From Catalinimonas alkaloidigena (GTDB lineage: Bacteria > Bacteroidota > Bacteroidia > Cytophagales > Cyclobacteriaceae), in NCBI RefSeq assembly GCF_029504655.1, contig NZ_JAQFIL010000001.1, positions 4,779,001-4,843,000 on the forward strand: DNA of 64,000 nucleotides, in the 5' to 3' direction. This document shows positions 36,902 to 45,147 of this stretch, in pieces. Under the pieces are notes generated by a model. That model ran no database searches. It was not told where the DNA came from and saw only the letters and a list, made by a program, of their open reading frames with translations. Numbering within the stretch: position 1 is the first letter of the stretch; each line of letters begins with the position of its first letter. Position numbers and translations under genes: made by a program.

Positions 36902-37162
36902 TTACCTCTCTTGATCATGCCTTAAACGCTGCACAATGGCATAGATTAAATATAGCCAGGGAGCCCCATGGAGGAGCAGGTCAAAGTAGTCCATGGCTTG
37001 CATCCCCTCGGCACCACCCAATAGCCAGCTGATCTTTCCCACGATATGAGGCTCGGGGACAAAAGGAGCCAGGCCGAGCGTAAAGGCAAATACTAAGGCG
37101 AACAATAAATTCTGGCCTTTATTTTCTTTCTTCAAGGGCTTTGAGTCTTTTCTCAATTTCAA
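36902..37162 (-). CDS. small two-helix membrane protein of the sulfur cluster
   Basis: 86 residues, TTG start; the N-terminus is uncertain because it overlaps the preceding gene by 44 bp, and a later TTG near 37133 is possible. Two hydrophobic helices: LLFALVFAFTLGLAPF (about 19-34) and the C-terminal LLLHGAPWLYLIYAIV. Between them is a conserved-looking PEPHIVGKISWLLGGAEGMQAMDYFDLLLHGAPW. Proteins with this pattern are often annotated as RND transporter but are far too short for one; the function is unknown. Lies between rhodanese genes. Confidence 0.6.
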   Translation of the reverse strand: MKLRKDSKPLKKENKGQNLLFALVFAFTLGLAPFVPEPHIVGKISWLLGGAEGMQAMDYFDLLLHGAPWLYLIYAIVQRLRHDQER

Positions 37163-37283
37163 TCAGTTTATGTAGGATGATAATGTGTGTTTTCTTGGCA
37201 TCTATTCCAACTACACTTTCGCTACTCGCAATCATCTTTTCAATTTCCTCATATATTTCCTGAGGTACTATTTCTTTTTCCAT
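37119..37283 (-). CDS. small acidic/helical protein of unknown function
   Basis: 54 residues from the start MEKEIVPQEIYEE at 37283 (a start at 37322 would add 13 unlikely residues). All helix-forming and charged, ending EIEKRLKALEERK, which looks like a short coiled coil. No family recognised. Its end overlaps the start of the 86-residue membrane protein, suggesting that the two are made together. Confidence 0.5.
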   Translation of the reverse strand: MEKEIVPQEIYEEIEKMIASSESVVGIDAKKTHIIILHKLIEIEKRLKALEERK

Positions 37284-37330
37284 AAGGTGTGTATTTAAGT
37301 AATGACGTAAGAAAATCAACAATTACCTTA

Positions 37331-37672
37331 TCAGGCTACCTTGACACTTCTCCAGGCACCTATTCCTCCAGCCAGGTTATAAAGGTTTTCAAAACCCATA
37401 TCAGCCATCAATGCACATGCATTCGCACTGCGATTCCCACTTCTGCAGTATACCAGGTAGTGCTTTGACTTATCTAAGTTCTCAACTTTACTTCTGAATG
37501 CAGGATCAAAAAGATTGATGGCTATATGGCCCGAAATTGCTTCTTCGGCAACTTCTCCCGGAGTGCGTACATCTAGCACTACATATCCTTCTTTCTTTCT
37601 AAGCTCATTGAACGCTTCAGGACTTATGTTACTATATTTCATGGGTCTTTTTTTAAATAGATTAAACATCAT
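37331..37672 (-). CDS. single-domain rhodanese (sulfurtransferase)
   Basis: 113 residues, cytoplasmic. Complete rhodanese domain: YVVLDVRTPGEVAEEAISGHIAINL, active-site loop YCRSGNRS with the persulfide Cys, then ACALMADMGFENLYNLAGGIGAW. It carries sulfane sulfur between donors such as thiosulfate or persulfides and acceptors such as the CstB-like enzymes nearby. Eight base pairs before the small helical gene, so probably the first gene of a short operon ending with the broken rhodanese. Confidence 0.9.
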   Translation of the reverse strand: MMFNLFKKRPMKYSNISPEAFNELRKKEGYVVLDVRTPGEVAEEAISGHIAINLFDPAFRSKVENLDKSKHYLVYCRSGNRSANACALMADMGFENLYNLAGGIGAWRSVKVA

Positions 37673-37752
37673 TTTGATAGTTAATGATTAATGGTTTTTC
37701 TGTACTTCAAACGTAAGGTTGCCCTGATGGACAGACCTGGTATTCTTGTTGT

Positions 37753-38406
37753 TTAAATGGCCTTTTTCGCCAGATAAAAATCTACTTTCTCTATACTTTC
37801 ATCAGCCAGCCTCGCATCCATTTCTTCCAAGGTTTTGGGCGGAGGCACAATTACTTTATCTCCTTTTTTCCAGTCCAGGGGCATGGCTACCGAGTACTTA
37901 TCTGAAGTCTGTAGTGCTTCCAGAGCTCTCAGTATCTCATCCATATTTCGGCCAACATTGAGGGGATAGTACATGATCAACCTGACTTTCTTGCTGGGAT
38001 CAATGAAGAATACGGCCCGTACCGCAGCGGTTTCGCTTTCGTTGGGCTGTAGCATACCATAATGTTTCGAAACCTTCATGTCCAGATCGGCGATAATGGG
38101 AAAATCAAAGTAGACGCCAGTATTTTGTCTTACATTATTTACCCAACCCAGATGAGCATGTACACTGTCAATGCTCAGGCCAAGCAATTCGGTATTTAAC
38201 GCTTCAAATTCATCTTTTCTCCTGGCAAAACCACTCATCTCGGTAGTACATACAGGTGTAAAATCGGCGGGGTGAGAAAACATAACTACCCACCTATCAT
38301 GGGCAAATTCTGAAAAGCGGATTTTGCCTTTGGTAGTAACAGCTTCAAAATCGGGAGCGAGATCTCCGATTCTGGGCATCTGCATAGGTGTTTCTTTATC
38401 TTCCAT
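37753..38406 (-). CDS. peroxiredoxin of the 1-Cys/Prx6 type
   Basis: 217 residues. Thioredoxin fold with the active site SHPADFTPVCTTE (peroxidatic Cys in PVCTTE), an NNVRQNTGVYFDFPIIADLD segment and a long C-terminal domain with YPLNVGRNMDEILRALEALQ, typical of Prx6. No second conserved Cys in the C-terminal half, so a one-Cys mechanism with an outside thiol is expected. Reduces peroxides in the cytoplasm; in this cluster it may protect against reactive oxygen produced during persulfide oxidation. Preceded by a GTAAC-type operator at 38465. Confidence 0.92.
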   Translation of the reverse strand: MEDKETPMQMPRIGDLAPDFEAVTTKGKIRFSEFAHDRWVVMFSHPADFTPVCTTEMSGFARRKDEFEALNTELLGLSIDSVHAHLGWVNNVRQNTGVYFDFPIIADLDMKVSKHYGMLQPNESETAAVRAVFFIDPSKKVRLIMYYPLNVGRNMDEILRALEALQTSDKYSVAMPLDWKKGDKVIVPPPKTLEEMDARLADESIEKVDFYLAKKAI

Positions 38407-38464
38407 GACAAGTATCTTTTATAGTGTGTATAGTTAAATGAACGGCTTTTTAGTGTGCTATGCT

Positions 38465-38478
38465 GTAACAAAGGTTAC
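38465..38478. promoter_or_regulatory. GTAAC-N4-GTTAC operator before the peroxiredoxin gene
   Basis: GTAACAAAGGTTAC, a perfect 5-4-5 inverted repeat flanked by T and A. It is 59 bp upstream of the start codon at 38406. One of five such sites in the cluster; see the finding on the shared operator. Confidence 0.65.
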
Positions 38479-38495
38479 ACAAGGCTTCAATAAAA

Positions 38496-38523
38496 AAGCC
38501 CCGGTTCAAAAAACCGAGGCTTT
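38496..38523 (-). terminator. rho-independent terminator after the first CstB-like gene
   Basis: AAGCCCCGGTT and AACCGAGGCTT form a stem (one G-U/mismatch) around a short loop; on the minus strand it ends in TTTTTT. It lies just downstream of the gene ending at 38549. Confidence 0.85.
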
Positions 38524-38548
38524 ATCAATCTCACGCAAAGTTTGAAAA

Positions 38549-39958
38549 CTACAACATGGTTTCGGGTTCATGATATTGCGTTACTTTGATACAGGATTTC
38601 TTGATTTCGTTAAAACCACCGCGAATATTAACAATTTGATTGTAACCTCTGGCTTTCAAGATTGAAGTAGCAATCATAGAGCGATAGCCTCCCTGGCAGT
38701 GCAGATAGTACTGGGTGTCTTTGTTAATTTTTGACATGTTTCTATTGATAAAGTCCAGGGGAAAATTTACCGCTCCTTCAATATGCTGAGATTCATATTC
38801 ACTCTGCTTCCTTACGTCCAGTACATTCAGCCTTTCTGTGTCGTATAAGTTGGTAAAATCATGTGGACCAACTTCTTTTACAGTATCTATATCTTTTCCG
38901 GCTTCTTGCCAGGTCTGCATACCCCCATCTAAATAGCCCAGGGTATTGTCATAGCCTACCCGGGACAAACGCGTAACCACTTCTTCCTCTTTACCTTTCT
39001 CAGCAAGGAAAACAACAGGCTGCTTTAGGTCTGTAATCAACGCACCAACCCAGGGAGCAAATTTGTCATCCAGGCCGATCCAGATAGCGCCGGGGATGAA
39101 CCCTTTTATAAAGTCTGCCTGGGGTCTGGTATCCAGAATCATGGCGCTCTTTCTTTCTACTACGTCCACAAATTGCTCAACATCAAGTGGCAGCACACCT
39201 CTATCCAAAACTTCATCTATACTTTCATAGCCCATTTTGTTCATGACAGCGTTTTTGGGGAAATACTGGGGAGGTTCTACCAATCCGGTAGTTACTTCCT
39301 TAATAAACTCATCCTTTGTCATATCTGCACGCAGCGCATAATTGAACATTTTCTGATTGCCCAAAGTATCAGTAGTTTCAGCACTCATATTTTTGCCACA
39401 GGCCGAGCCAGCTCCATGACCAGGATAGACAATCACCTCATCAGGCAAAGACATAATCTTGTTTCTTAGTGAATCGTAGAGGTGAACGGCCAAATCTTCC
39501 CTGCTCAAATCAGTTTTTACTGCCAGGTCAGGACGCCCCACATCCCCAATGAACAAAGTATCACCGGTAAAGATAGCAGTCTCTTTACCTTCATTATCAA
39601 TCAGTAAAAAAGTACTGGACTCCATGGTGTGGCCAGGCGTGTGCAACACTTTTATTTTGATATCTCCTAAGGGTAGCATTTCTCCATCTGTAGCCACGTG
39701 TGCCTCAAAATTGGGTTGAGCAGTAGGTCCGTAAACGATCTTAGCACCGGTTTTTTTGGCCAGATCAATGTGACCCGACACAAAGTCGGCGTGAAAGTGC
39801 GTTTCCAGAACATATTTTATTTTCGCGCCGTTCTCTTTTGCTTTTTCTATGTAAGGCGCTACCTCTCTGAGAGGATCAACGATGGCTACTTCACCCTCAG
39901 ACTCTATATAATAGGCAGCTTCTGCCAGACATCCGGTATAAATTTGTTCTACTTTCAT
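38549..39958 (-). CDS. CstB-like persulfide dioxygenase-sulfurtransferase
   Basis: 469 residues. Metallo-beta-lactamase/persulfide dioxygenase domain (about 1-240) with the iron ligands in THFHADF (H54, H56, D58), HTPGH (H110), GDTLF (D133) and PGHG (H181). Two rhodanese-like domains follow: the first (about 265-350, LDTRPQADFIKGFIPGA) has no active Cys, the second (about 370-460) has LHCQGGYRS with C421. This three-part layout equals CstB of staphylococci (dioxygenase, dead rhodanese, active rhodanese), which turns persulfides into thiosulfate. Cytoplasmic. A near copy of the gene at 43662. The operator at 40016 precedes it. Confidence 0.88.
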   Translation of the reverse strand: MKVEQIYTGCLAEAAYYIESEGEVAIVDPLREVAPYIEKAKENGAKIKYVLETHFHADFVSGHIDLAKKTGAKIVYGPTAQPNFEAHVATDGEMLPLGDIKIKVLHTPGHTMESSTFLLIDNEGKETAIFTGDTLFIGDVGRPDLAVKTDLSREDLAVHLYDSLRNKIMSLPDEVIVYPGHGAGSACGKNMSAETTDTLGNQKMFNYALRADMTKDEFIKEVTTGLVEPPQYFPKNAVMNKMGYESIDEVLDRGVLPLDVEQFVDVVERKSAMILDTRPQADFIKGFIPGAIWIGLDDKFAPWVGALITDLKQPVVFLAEKGKEEEVVTRLSRVGYDNTLGYLDGGMQTWQEAGKDIDTVKEVGPHDFTNLYDTERLNVLDVRKQSEYESQHIEGAVNFPLDFINRNMSKINKDTQYYLHCQGGYRSMIATSILKARGYNQIVNIRGGFNEIKKSCIKVTQYHEPETML

Positions 39959-40015
39959 AATACTTTTTGTTTGATGACTATACTATAAATAACGGATTTC
40001 AGCACCTGAAAGAGT

Positions 40016-40029
40016 GTTACTAATGTTAC
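40016..40029. promoter_or_regulatory. GTAAC-type operator (one mismatch) before the first CstB-like gene
   Basis: GTTACTAATGTTAC with outer T and A: the right half is perfect, the left half has one change from GTAAC. It is 58 bp upstream of the start at 39958. Confidence 0.55.
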
Positions 40030-40095
40030 ACATAAAAGTGACTATTGTCATGCACAAACCTCTTTCCCTTGAAACTTCTGTATTGATGGGGGTGC

Positions 40096-41449
40096 TTAAA
40101 AATTGTAGTTGATAAGCAAGTTGAGCTGAAACATATCCACTTTATTTATGGTGAAGTTGGGATTTTCAGGACGGTCTCCGTTTCCTATTTTGTAGGTCAA
40201 GAGTAATTCCGGTTTAAGTCTTTTTACGTTTTTACTGTGGTAGAAGAAATCCAGATTGAGATGTGTATAATCAGGCATAGCATATTTATTATCCGCTGCA
40301 TTACTCACCGGAGGTTTCCAATGATGCCCTATGCTAATGATAGATTGAAACCTGTCATTATCATTATTCAAAGGAAAAGTACGGTCAAAAGTGAATACCA
40401 CTGCATGGCTGTTGGCTGTACCTTCGCTACGTTCTCTCTTCTGAAAACTGAACAAAGGCTCACGCCCCCACTCCCGTGGAAACAAAAAACCTGCCACCTT
40501 CCAAAATATGGTCATAACCGAGGCTAAATCTTGTCTTGCTGAACTTCATTTCAAGCTGCGTTCCCAGCACATTGGAACGCTGATCTTCAAAATAACGCAA
40601 AGAATCAGTTTCATTTCCTCCTTTTCCTACCATCTCCTGATGTATCCATTCCAGTGAAAGCCGGATATCTTTTTCATGCAGGTCAATAGCAGGTTTTAGA
40701 TAAGTAGTATTGAAAATATTATCTACATAATAATTCCATGCTTCAGCCTTGATAAAATCAGTGAGTGATACGTTCAGACCAGTGATAGCAATATAGTCGG
40801 ATTGTGTATTACCAGCATACTGGCAGGCAGTACCGGCCAGCGTTCTACCTACCGGATACTTCCCTATACTTTCTCCTATCTTAAAAAATCCATCGCTTGA
40901 ACGAGGAGCTATTGCATTCAGCACTCCCAACTGAAACCTGTATTTTTGTTTTTTTGTATGGGTGTACAAGACTCCCTGACTCAGTGTGGGTATCATTCTT
41001 CCATCCTCAGGATTTATAAACGGTGTGGCTAATTTAAACCTTCCCAGGATCAGCTTATGTCTCTGATTTTCATACTGTACGAATAACTCTCCTGCAATAA
41101 AGACCAATCTGTCACCCATATCCTGTACATTGAACAAGCCAGACTCATAACGACTGTATTTACCCGTAGTGGCATCAGGAACGCTCAAATCCTGTATTCC
41201 TAAACTAAAAGATGTATAGGCTGCTGCACCAAATTTGAAATGTTCTTCCAGCGAATACACATATTTTAACTTTCCACCGGTGGCAAGTGCATAATAGTCT
41301 TTCAACTCACCTTTGTTAAAAGTATTGAGGTAAAATGTCCTCCATTGCCCTGAAAACTCGCCACTGCTATTTTTAAGAGAATCTTGCGCTATCACCACAT
41401 GGTTACACCACTGAAACAGAATCCAAATAAATAGTGCTATCAGTCTCAT
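40096..41449 (-). pseudogene. OprD-like outer-membrane porin, broken by a +1 frameshift
   Basis: From 41449: signal peptide (LIALFIWILFQWCNHVVIAQ) and porin strands with TGGKLKYVYS, YTSFSLGIQ, ILGRFKLATPFINPEDGRMIP and TLSQGVLYTH, the last two typical of OprD-type barrels. The frame stops near 40460 soon after DHILEGGRFF. In the next frame the barrel goes on to 40096, ending in the aromatic LLINYNF. The two halves join if the T6 run (AAAAAA in the plus strand near 40486) is read as T5. Substrate unknown; here perhaps thiosulfate or a sulfur-containing acid. Overlaps the tsdA stop by 4 bp. Confidence 0.72.
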
Positions 41450-42480
41450 TTCGTTTTAGTGATATCATACTTATCCTTATAGTAGCGCATGATGGGCCCA
41501 AAAGGGCCATACTTATGCTGTTCCGCCGGAAAGTCATCTGCCCAGGGGCCATAAGGCGTTGAGACATGTTTTAGCTGGATATCAGGAAAATCAGCTTCAG
41601 CATTTTCTTTTAAAGGGCGCTCAAAACTATCAATATAGGCTGCCACATGATATGCCTCCTCATCTGAAAGTTTAGGCTTATCATGGCTGGCCTGCCCAAA
41701 TGGCATATTCGCTTTGATAAATTCTGCCGCGGTAATCACACGGTTCATTCCAGCGCCATGGTTATAGCTATCCGGCCCCCAAAGTGGAGGAAACTGGTAA
41801 CCTTTGCTACTATCAGCCAGCCATACGCCTTCGCCATTTTTTCCATGACAGAGCATACACTCCCTTTCATAGACAGATTTTCCAATAGCCGGGTCAGCGG
41901 CTAGTTCAGGAAGCTTAATGTCAGGAAAACCGGAAAAGGCATAGACCTTCTCCTGAGGAATACCTTCGCTTAGCCACTCCATATAAGCTACGATTGCTTT
42001 CATCTGCTTAGAATTTTCAGGGAGCTTGCGGCCATTCACGCTGCGTTCCATACAGCCATTGATCCTGTCTTCTATGGTTCCCACTTTATTCTCTCTGGCG
42101 CGAAACTGAGGATAACGTTCAGTGACGCCAATCCATGAAGCTGAACCCGCCTGTTTCCCCGCATTTAAATGGCAGTTTTTACACGCCAGATTGTTACCGG
42201 CATACTGCATGTCAGGATTCTTCACCTGTGGCCCCATCCATTTTGAAGTCTCAGTGAGCAGCAAGTAGCCATACCTGATCTGTCTTCCTCTTTCATCTTC
42301 TGGCAGATCTGTATCAATAGCTGGTGGAAACCAGTCTGTGAGGTCTGTCTCTGCCTGATGTGTATAAAATAGAGATGGCTTTAGCTGGTAAAGAATGACT
42401 GCTCCAAAGAACCCCAGTACCAGCACAAACATTACAGTAGTCAGGCGGGCAAGCTGTTTTATGGCTTTCTGGAAGTCCAT
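41446..42480 (-). CDS. tsdA: TsdA-like thiosulfate dehydrogenase (dihaem cytochrome c)
   Basis: 344 residues with an N-terminal membrane anchor (about 14-30) instead of a cleaved signal. Two CxxCH haem sites: CKNCH (C100-H104) in NNLACKNCHLNAG and CMLCH (C208-H212). The TsdA signatures are present: YPQFRAREN, then RINGCMERSVNG, whose Cys (C143) matches the Cys that ligates haem 1 in TsdA, and MKAIVAYMEWLS. It should couple two thiosulfates to tetrathionate (or the reverse) in the periplasm and pass electrons to a cytochrome acceptor. Six base pairs after a YeeE-type gene; translationally overlaps the porin. Confidence 0.85.
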   Translation of the reverse strand: MDFQKAIKQLARLTTVMFVLVLGFFGAVILYQLKPSLFYTHQAETDLTDWFPPAIDTDLPEDERGRQIRYGYLLLTETSKWMGPQVKNPDMQYAGNNLACKNCHLNAGKQAGSASWIGVTERYPQFRARENKVGTIEDRINGCMERSVNGRKLPENSKQMKAIVAYMEWLSEGIPQEKVYAFSGFPDIKLPELAADPAIGKSVYERECMLCHGKNGEGVWLADSSKGYQFPPLWGPDSYNHGAGMNRVITAAEFIKANMPFGQASHDKPKLSDEEAYHVAAYIDSFERPLKENAEADFPDIQLKHVSTPYGPWADDFPAEQHKYGPFGPIMRYYKDKYDITKTK

Positions 42481-42486
42481 GGCGTA

Positions 42487-42900
42487 TCAATGAGGTAGCT
42501 TGCTTCTGAGTAAACCGTATGTATAAGTTCCTAATAAAGCAGCAGCTATCATGACTAAGATCACTCCTACACCGTTTCCCAGCAGAATAAACATAGGGCC
42601 GGGACAGGCACCCGTCATGGCCCAGCCTAAACCAAATATAGAACCTCCGATCAGGTATCGGGGGATACTGAACTGCTTGGGGTTGATCACAATAGGCTCG
42701 CCATCCAATGACTTGAGGTGAAAGCGCTTGATGATTTGCACGAAAATGATTCCCAGCAACACAGCGGAACCTATCACCCCATACATGTGAAAAGACTGAA
42801 ACTTGAACATCTCATATATCCTGTACCAGGAGATGACTTCAGCTTTTGCCAGCGTAATTCCGAATATGATGCCTATGATTAAATATCTTAAAAACTTCAT
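42487..42900 (-). CDS. YeeE/YedE-family transporter half (DUF6691-like)
   Basis: 137 residues from the start at 42900 (MKFLRYLIIGIIFGITLAKA); a longer open frame upstream (to 43137) lies over the previous gene and is ignored. Four membrane helices. The GLGWAMTGACPGPMF motif with a central Cys (ACPGP) is the mark of YeeE/YedE/TsuA proteins, which move thiosulfate or sulfur by way of Cys residues. Together with the gene at 42921 it probably forms one two-part channel. Confidence 0.85.
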   Translation of the reverse strand: MKFLRYLIIGIIFGITLAKAEVISWYRIYEMFKFQSFHMYGVIGSAVLLGIIFVQIIKRFHLKSLDGEPIVINPKQFSIPRYLIGGSIFGLGWAMTGACPGPMFILLGNGVGVILVMIAAALLGTYTYGLLRSKLPH

Positions 42901-42920
42901 GCTATTGCTTTTAAAAGAAT

Positions 42921-43496
42921 TTATAGAGTAAGTAAATGTGGTAAGATCAGGTAGGTCATGATTAGACCACCAATAAAAAAGCCGATTACGGCAATCAAGG
43001 AAGGCAGTTGTAAATCGCTTAATCCACTGATCGCGTGTCCCGATGTGCAGCCCCCTGCATAGCGTGTGCCGAAGCCAATCAGAAAGCCTCCTACTACGAT
43101 GAAGATCAACCCTTTCAGGGTGAAAAGAGATTCCCAATTAAAAATGCTGGTTGGGACCAGGCTGCTTCCCGGCTTATCCAGACCAAAGGCCTGCAAATCG
43201 TTGATCGTAGCCTGAGAAATGTGTACTTCTGCATCTGGTGTCAGGTAGAGGTGTGAAATCAACCCTCCGATTACCAAACCTAAAGCAAACACCAGATTCC
43301 AGACCTGACTCTTCCAGTTAAAGTCAAAGAACTCACAACTCTTTCCTGCTCCTGCGATAGAGCACATCGTCCTCAGATTTGATGAAATGCCAAAGCTCTT
43401 ACCCAAGAGTAGTAATGAGAACATTACCAATGCAATGATTGGCCCCGCCACGTACCAGGGCCAGGGCTGGCTTATAAATTCAATGATTGTATTCAT
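42921..43496 (-). CDS. YeeE/YedE-family transporter half
   Basis: 191 residues, about five membrane helices. Motifs: MCSIAGAGKSCEFFDFNWK (cytoplasmic loop with two Cys) and GFGTRYAGGCTSGHAISGLS, where the Cys of GGCTSGH is the family's sulfur-carrying residue. Likely thiosulfate uptake, or movement of sulfane sulfur into the cell for the CstB-like enzymes. First gene of the transporter-tsdA-porin operon, which starts with the operator at 43557. Confidence 0.87.
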   Translation of the reverse strand: MNTIIEFISQPWPWYVAGPIIALVMFSLLLLGKSFGISSNLRTMCSIAGAGKSCEFFDFNWKSQVWNLVFALGLVIGGLISHLYLTPDAEVHISQATINDLQAFGLDKPGSSLVPTSIFNWESLFTLKGLIFIVVGGFLIGFGTRYAGGCTSGHAISGLSDLQLPSLIAVIGFFIGGLIMTYLILPHLLTL

Positions 43497-43556
43497 GTAA
43501 ATAATTTTCTTTTATAATTACCTATTCAAATGTACGCATACGCATAGAGCAGAAGC

Positions 43557-43570
43557 GTAACAATTGTTAC
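43557..43570. promoter_or_regulatory. GTAAC-N4-GTTAC operator before the transporter-tsdA operon
   Basis: GTAACAATTGTTAC, a perfect 14-bp palindrome, 60 bp upstream of the start codon at 43496. Confidence 0.7.
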
Positions 43571-43614
43571 ATACCTGACTCCAAAAGCTACTGTACTCAC
43601 ATATCCAAACAGAA

Positions 43615-43637
43615 AAAGCCGGAAAATGTCCGGCTTT
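43615..43637 (-). terminator. terminator after the second CstB-like gene
   Basis: AAAGCCGGA and TCCGGCTTT form a 9-bp perfect stem around a 5-nt loop with a T-rich end on the minus strand, 25 bp after the stop at 43662. Confidence 0.85.
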
Positions 43638-43661
43638 AATTCCTGGCTGAATGATGAGACT

Positions 43662-45074
43662 TTATTTTAGTGTGGAAGGGCAGACATAGTCAGTTGTAGG
43701 AATATCGGTCTCAGATATCGCTTTAAACCCTCCGCTAATATCTACGATATGCTGGTAGCCTCTGGATTTTAAGATGGAAGCCGCAATCATTGACCTATAT
43801 CCACCAGCACAGTGAAGGTGATAAGTTTTTTCTTTATCTACCTTCTCCATATTTTCACTGATATAGTCTAATGGAAGGCTCTCTGCTCCCTCTACGTGCT
43901 CTGCCTGATATTCTGTAGGCTTCCTGACGTCCACCACGTTTAGGTGCTCTTCCTCTTTCAATTTTCCTGCAAATGCTGGAGCCGAAATGGAAGTCACTGA
44001 ATCTGTTTCCTTACCAGCGGCTGTCCAGGCCTCCAGGCCTCCTTGCAGATAACCCAGCGTATTGTCATAGCCTACCCGGGATAAGCGAGTTATCACTTCT
44101 TCTTCCCTACCTTCGGGGGCGATAAAAACCATGGCTTGCTGAAGGTCAGGAATCAAAGCACCTACCCAGGGGGCAAAGCTACCGTCAATTCCTATAAATA
44201 TTGCATTCGGAATATGACTCGCTGCAAACTCTTCAGGTGAACGCGTATCCAGTACTACCGCACCTTCATGGTTAGCAATAGCTTCAAATGTATCAGCGTC
44301 CAGCGGCACATTTCCTTTTTCCAGGATTTCACTCAATCCTTTTGCCCCGCTCTTATTCATGGCAACGTTCTGAGCAAAATACCGGGGAGGAGGCAGTAGC
44401 CCTTCAGTTACTTCTTTGATAAATTCTTCTTTGCTCATATTAGCTCTGAGCGCGTAGTTGGTTTTCTTTTGGTTACCTAACAGATCAGTAGTTTCTTTGC
44501 TCATATTTTTTCCACAGGCAGAGCCTGCGCCGTGGGCAGGATACACGACCACATCATCTGGCAAGGTCATAATTTTATTTCTGAGGCTGTCGTACAAATA
44601 TCCGGCAAGATCATTCTGGGTCAGTGCACCTTTCTGAGCAAGGTCGGGCCTGCCTACATCTCCTATGAAAAGGGTATCTCCGCTAAAAATCGCATGCTCT
44701 TTTCCCTCCTCATCTATCAGAAGATAGGTGGTACTTTCCATCGTATGGCCAGGGGTGTGCAGCACCTTTATCTTTACTTTGCCCAGCTCAAATATTTCTC
44801 CATCCTTAGCTTCATGGATATCATATTCAGTCTTGGCATTGGGTCCGTACACAATAGTAGCGCCAGTCTTTGCTGCCAGGTCTACATGACCAGAAACGAA
44901 ATCTGCATGGAAGTGGGTCTCAAAAATGTATTTGACCTTTGCGCCTTCTTTTTCTGCTTTTTTGATGTAAGGCTCAGATTCTCTCAAAGGGTCAACGATG
45001 GCTGCTTCTCCTGCGCTTTCAATATAGTATGCTCCCTGAGCAAGACATCCGGTATATATTTGTTCTATTTCCAT
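43662..45074 (-). CDS. second CstB-like persulfide dioxygenase-sulfurtransferase
   Basis: 470 residues, colinear with the protein at 38549 over its whole length: THFHADFVSGHVDL, HTPGHTMESTTYLL, GDTLFIGDVGRPDLA and PAHGAGSACGKNMS in the dioxygenase domain, a Cys-less rhodanese (DTRSPEEFAASHIPNAIF), then an active one (LHCAGGYRSMIAAS). The first halves differ most in the surface loops; the active sites are the same. Its own operator (45134) and terminator show a separate transcription unit. Two copies may be tuned to different persulfides or conditions. Confidence 0.88.
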   Translation of the reverse strand: MEIEQIYTGCLAQGAYYIESAGEAAIVDPLRESEPYIKKAEKEGAKVKYIFETHFHADFVSGHVDLAAKTGATIVYGPNAKTEYDIHEAKDGEIFELGKVKIKVLHTPGHTMESTTYLLIDEEGKEHAIFSGDTLFIGDVGRPDLAQKGALTQNDLAGYLYDSLRNKIMTLPDDVVVYPAHGAGSACGKNMSKETTDLLGNQKKTNYALRANMSKEEFIKEVTEGLLPPPRYFAQNVAMNKSGAKGLSEILEKGNVPLDADTFEAIANHEGAVVLDTRSPEEFAASHIPNAIFIGIDGSFAPWVGALIPDLQQAMVFIAPEGREEEVITRLSRVGYDNTLGYLQGGLEAWTAAGKETDSVTSISAPAFAGKLKEEEHLNVVDVRKPTEYQAEHVEGAESLPLDYISENMEKVDKEKTYHLHCAGGYRSMIAASILKSRGYQHIVDISGGFKAISETDIPTTDYVCPSTLK

Positions 45075-45133
45075 ATCAATTATTTCTATTACGTTTAACT
45101 ATTCAAATATACGTGAGCTTGATAGGTCTGAGT

Positions 45134-45147
45134 GTAACAATTGTTAC
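45134..45147. promoter_or_regulatory. GTAAC-N4-GTTAC operator before the second CstB-like gene
   Basis: GTAACAATTGTTAC, identical to 43557-43570, 60 bp upstream of the start at 45074. The site overlaps the last codon of the SulP gene. Confidence 0.7.

Noticed and set aside
42901..43137. Upstream extension of the YeeE-type gene to 216 residues
   Set aside because: The extra 79 residues overlap the upstream YeeE gene in another frame and look like shadow sequence; the membrane protein begins naturally at 42900.
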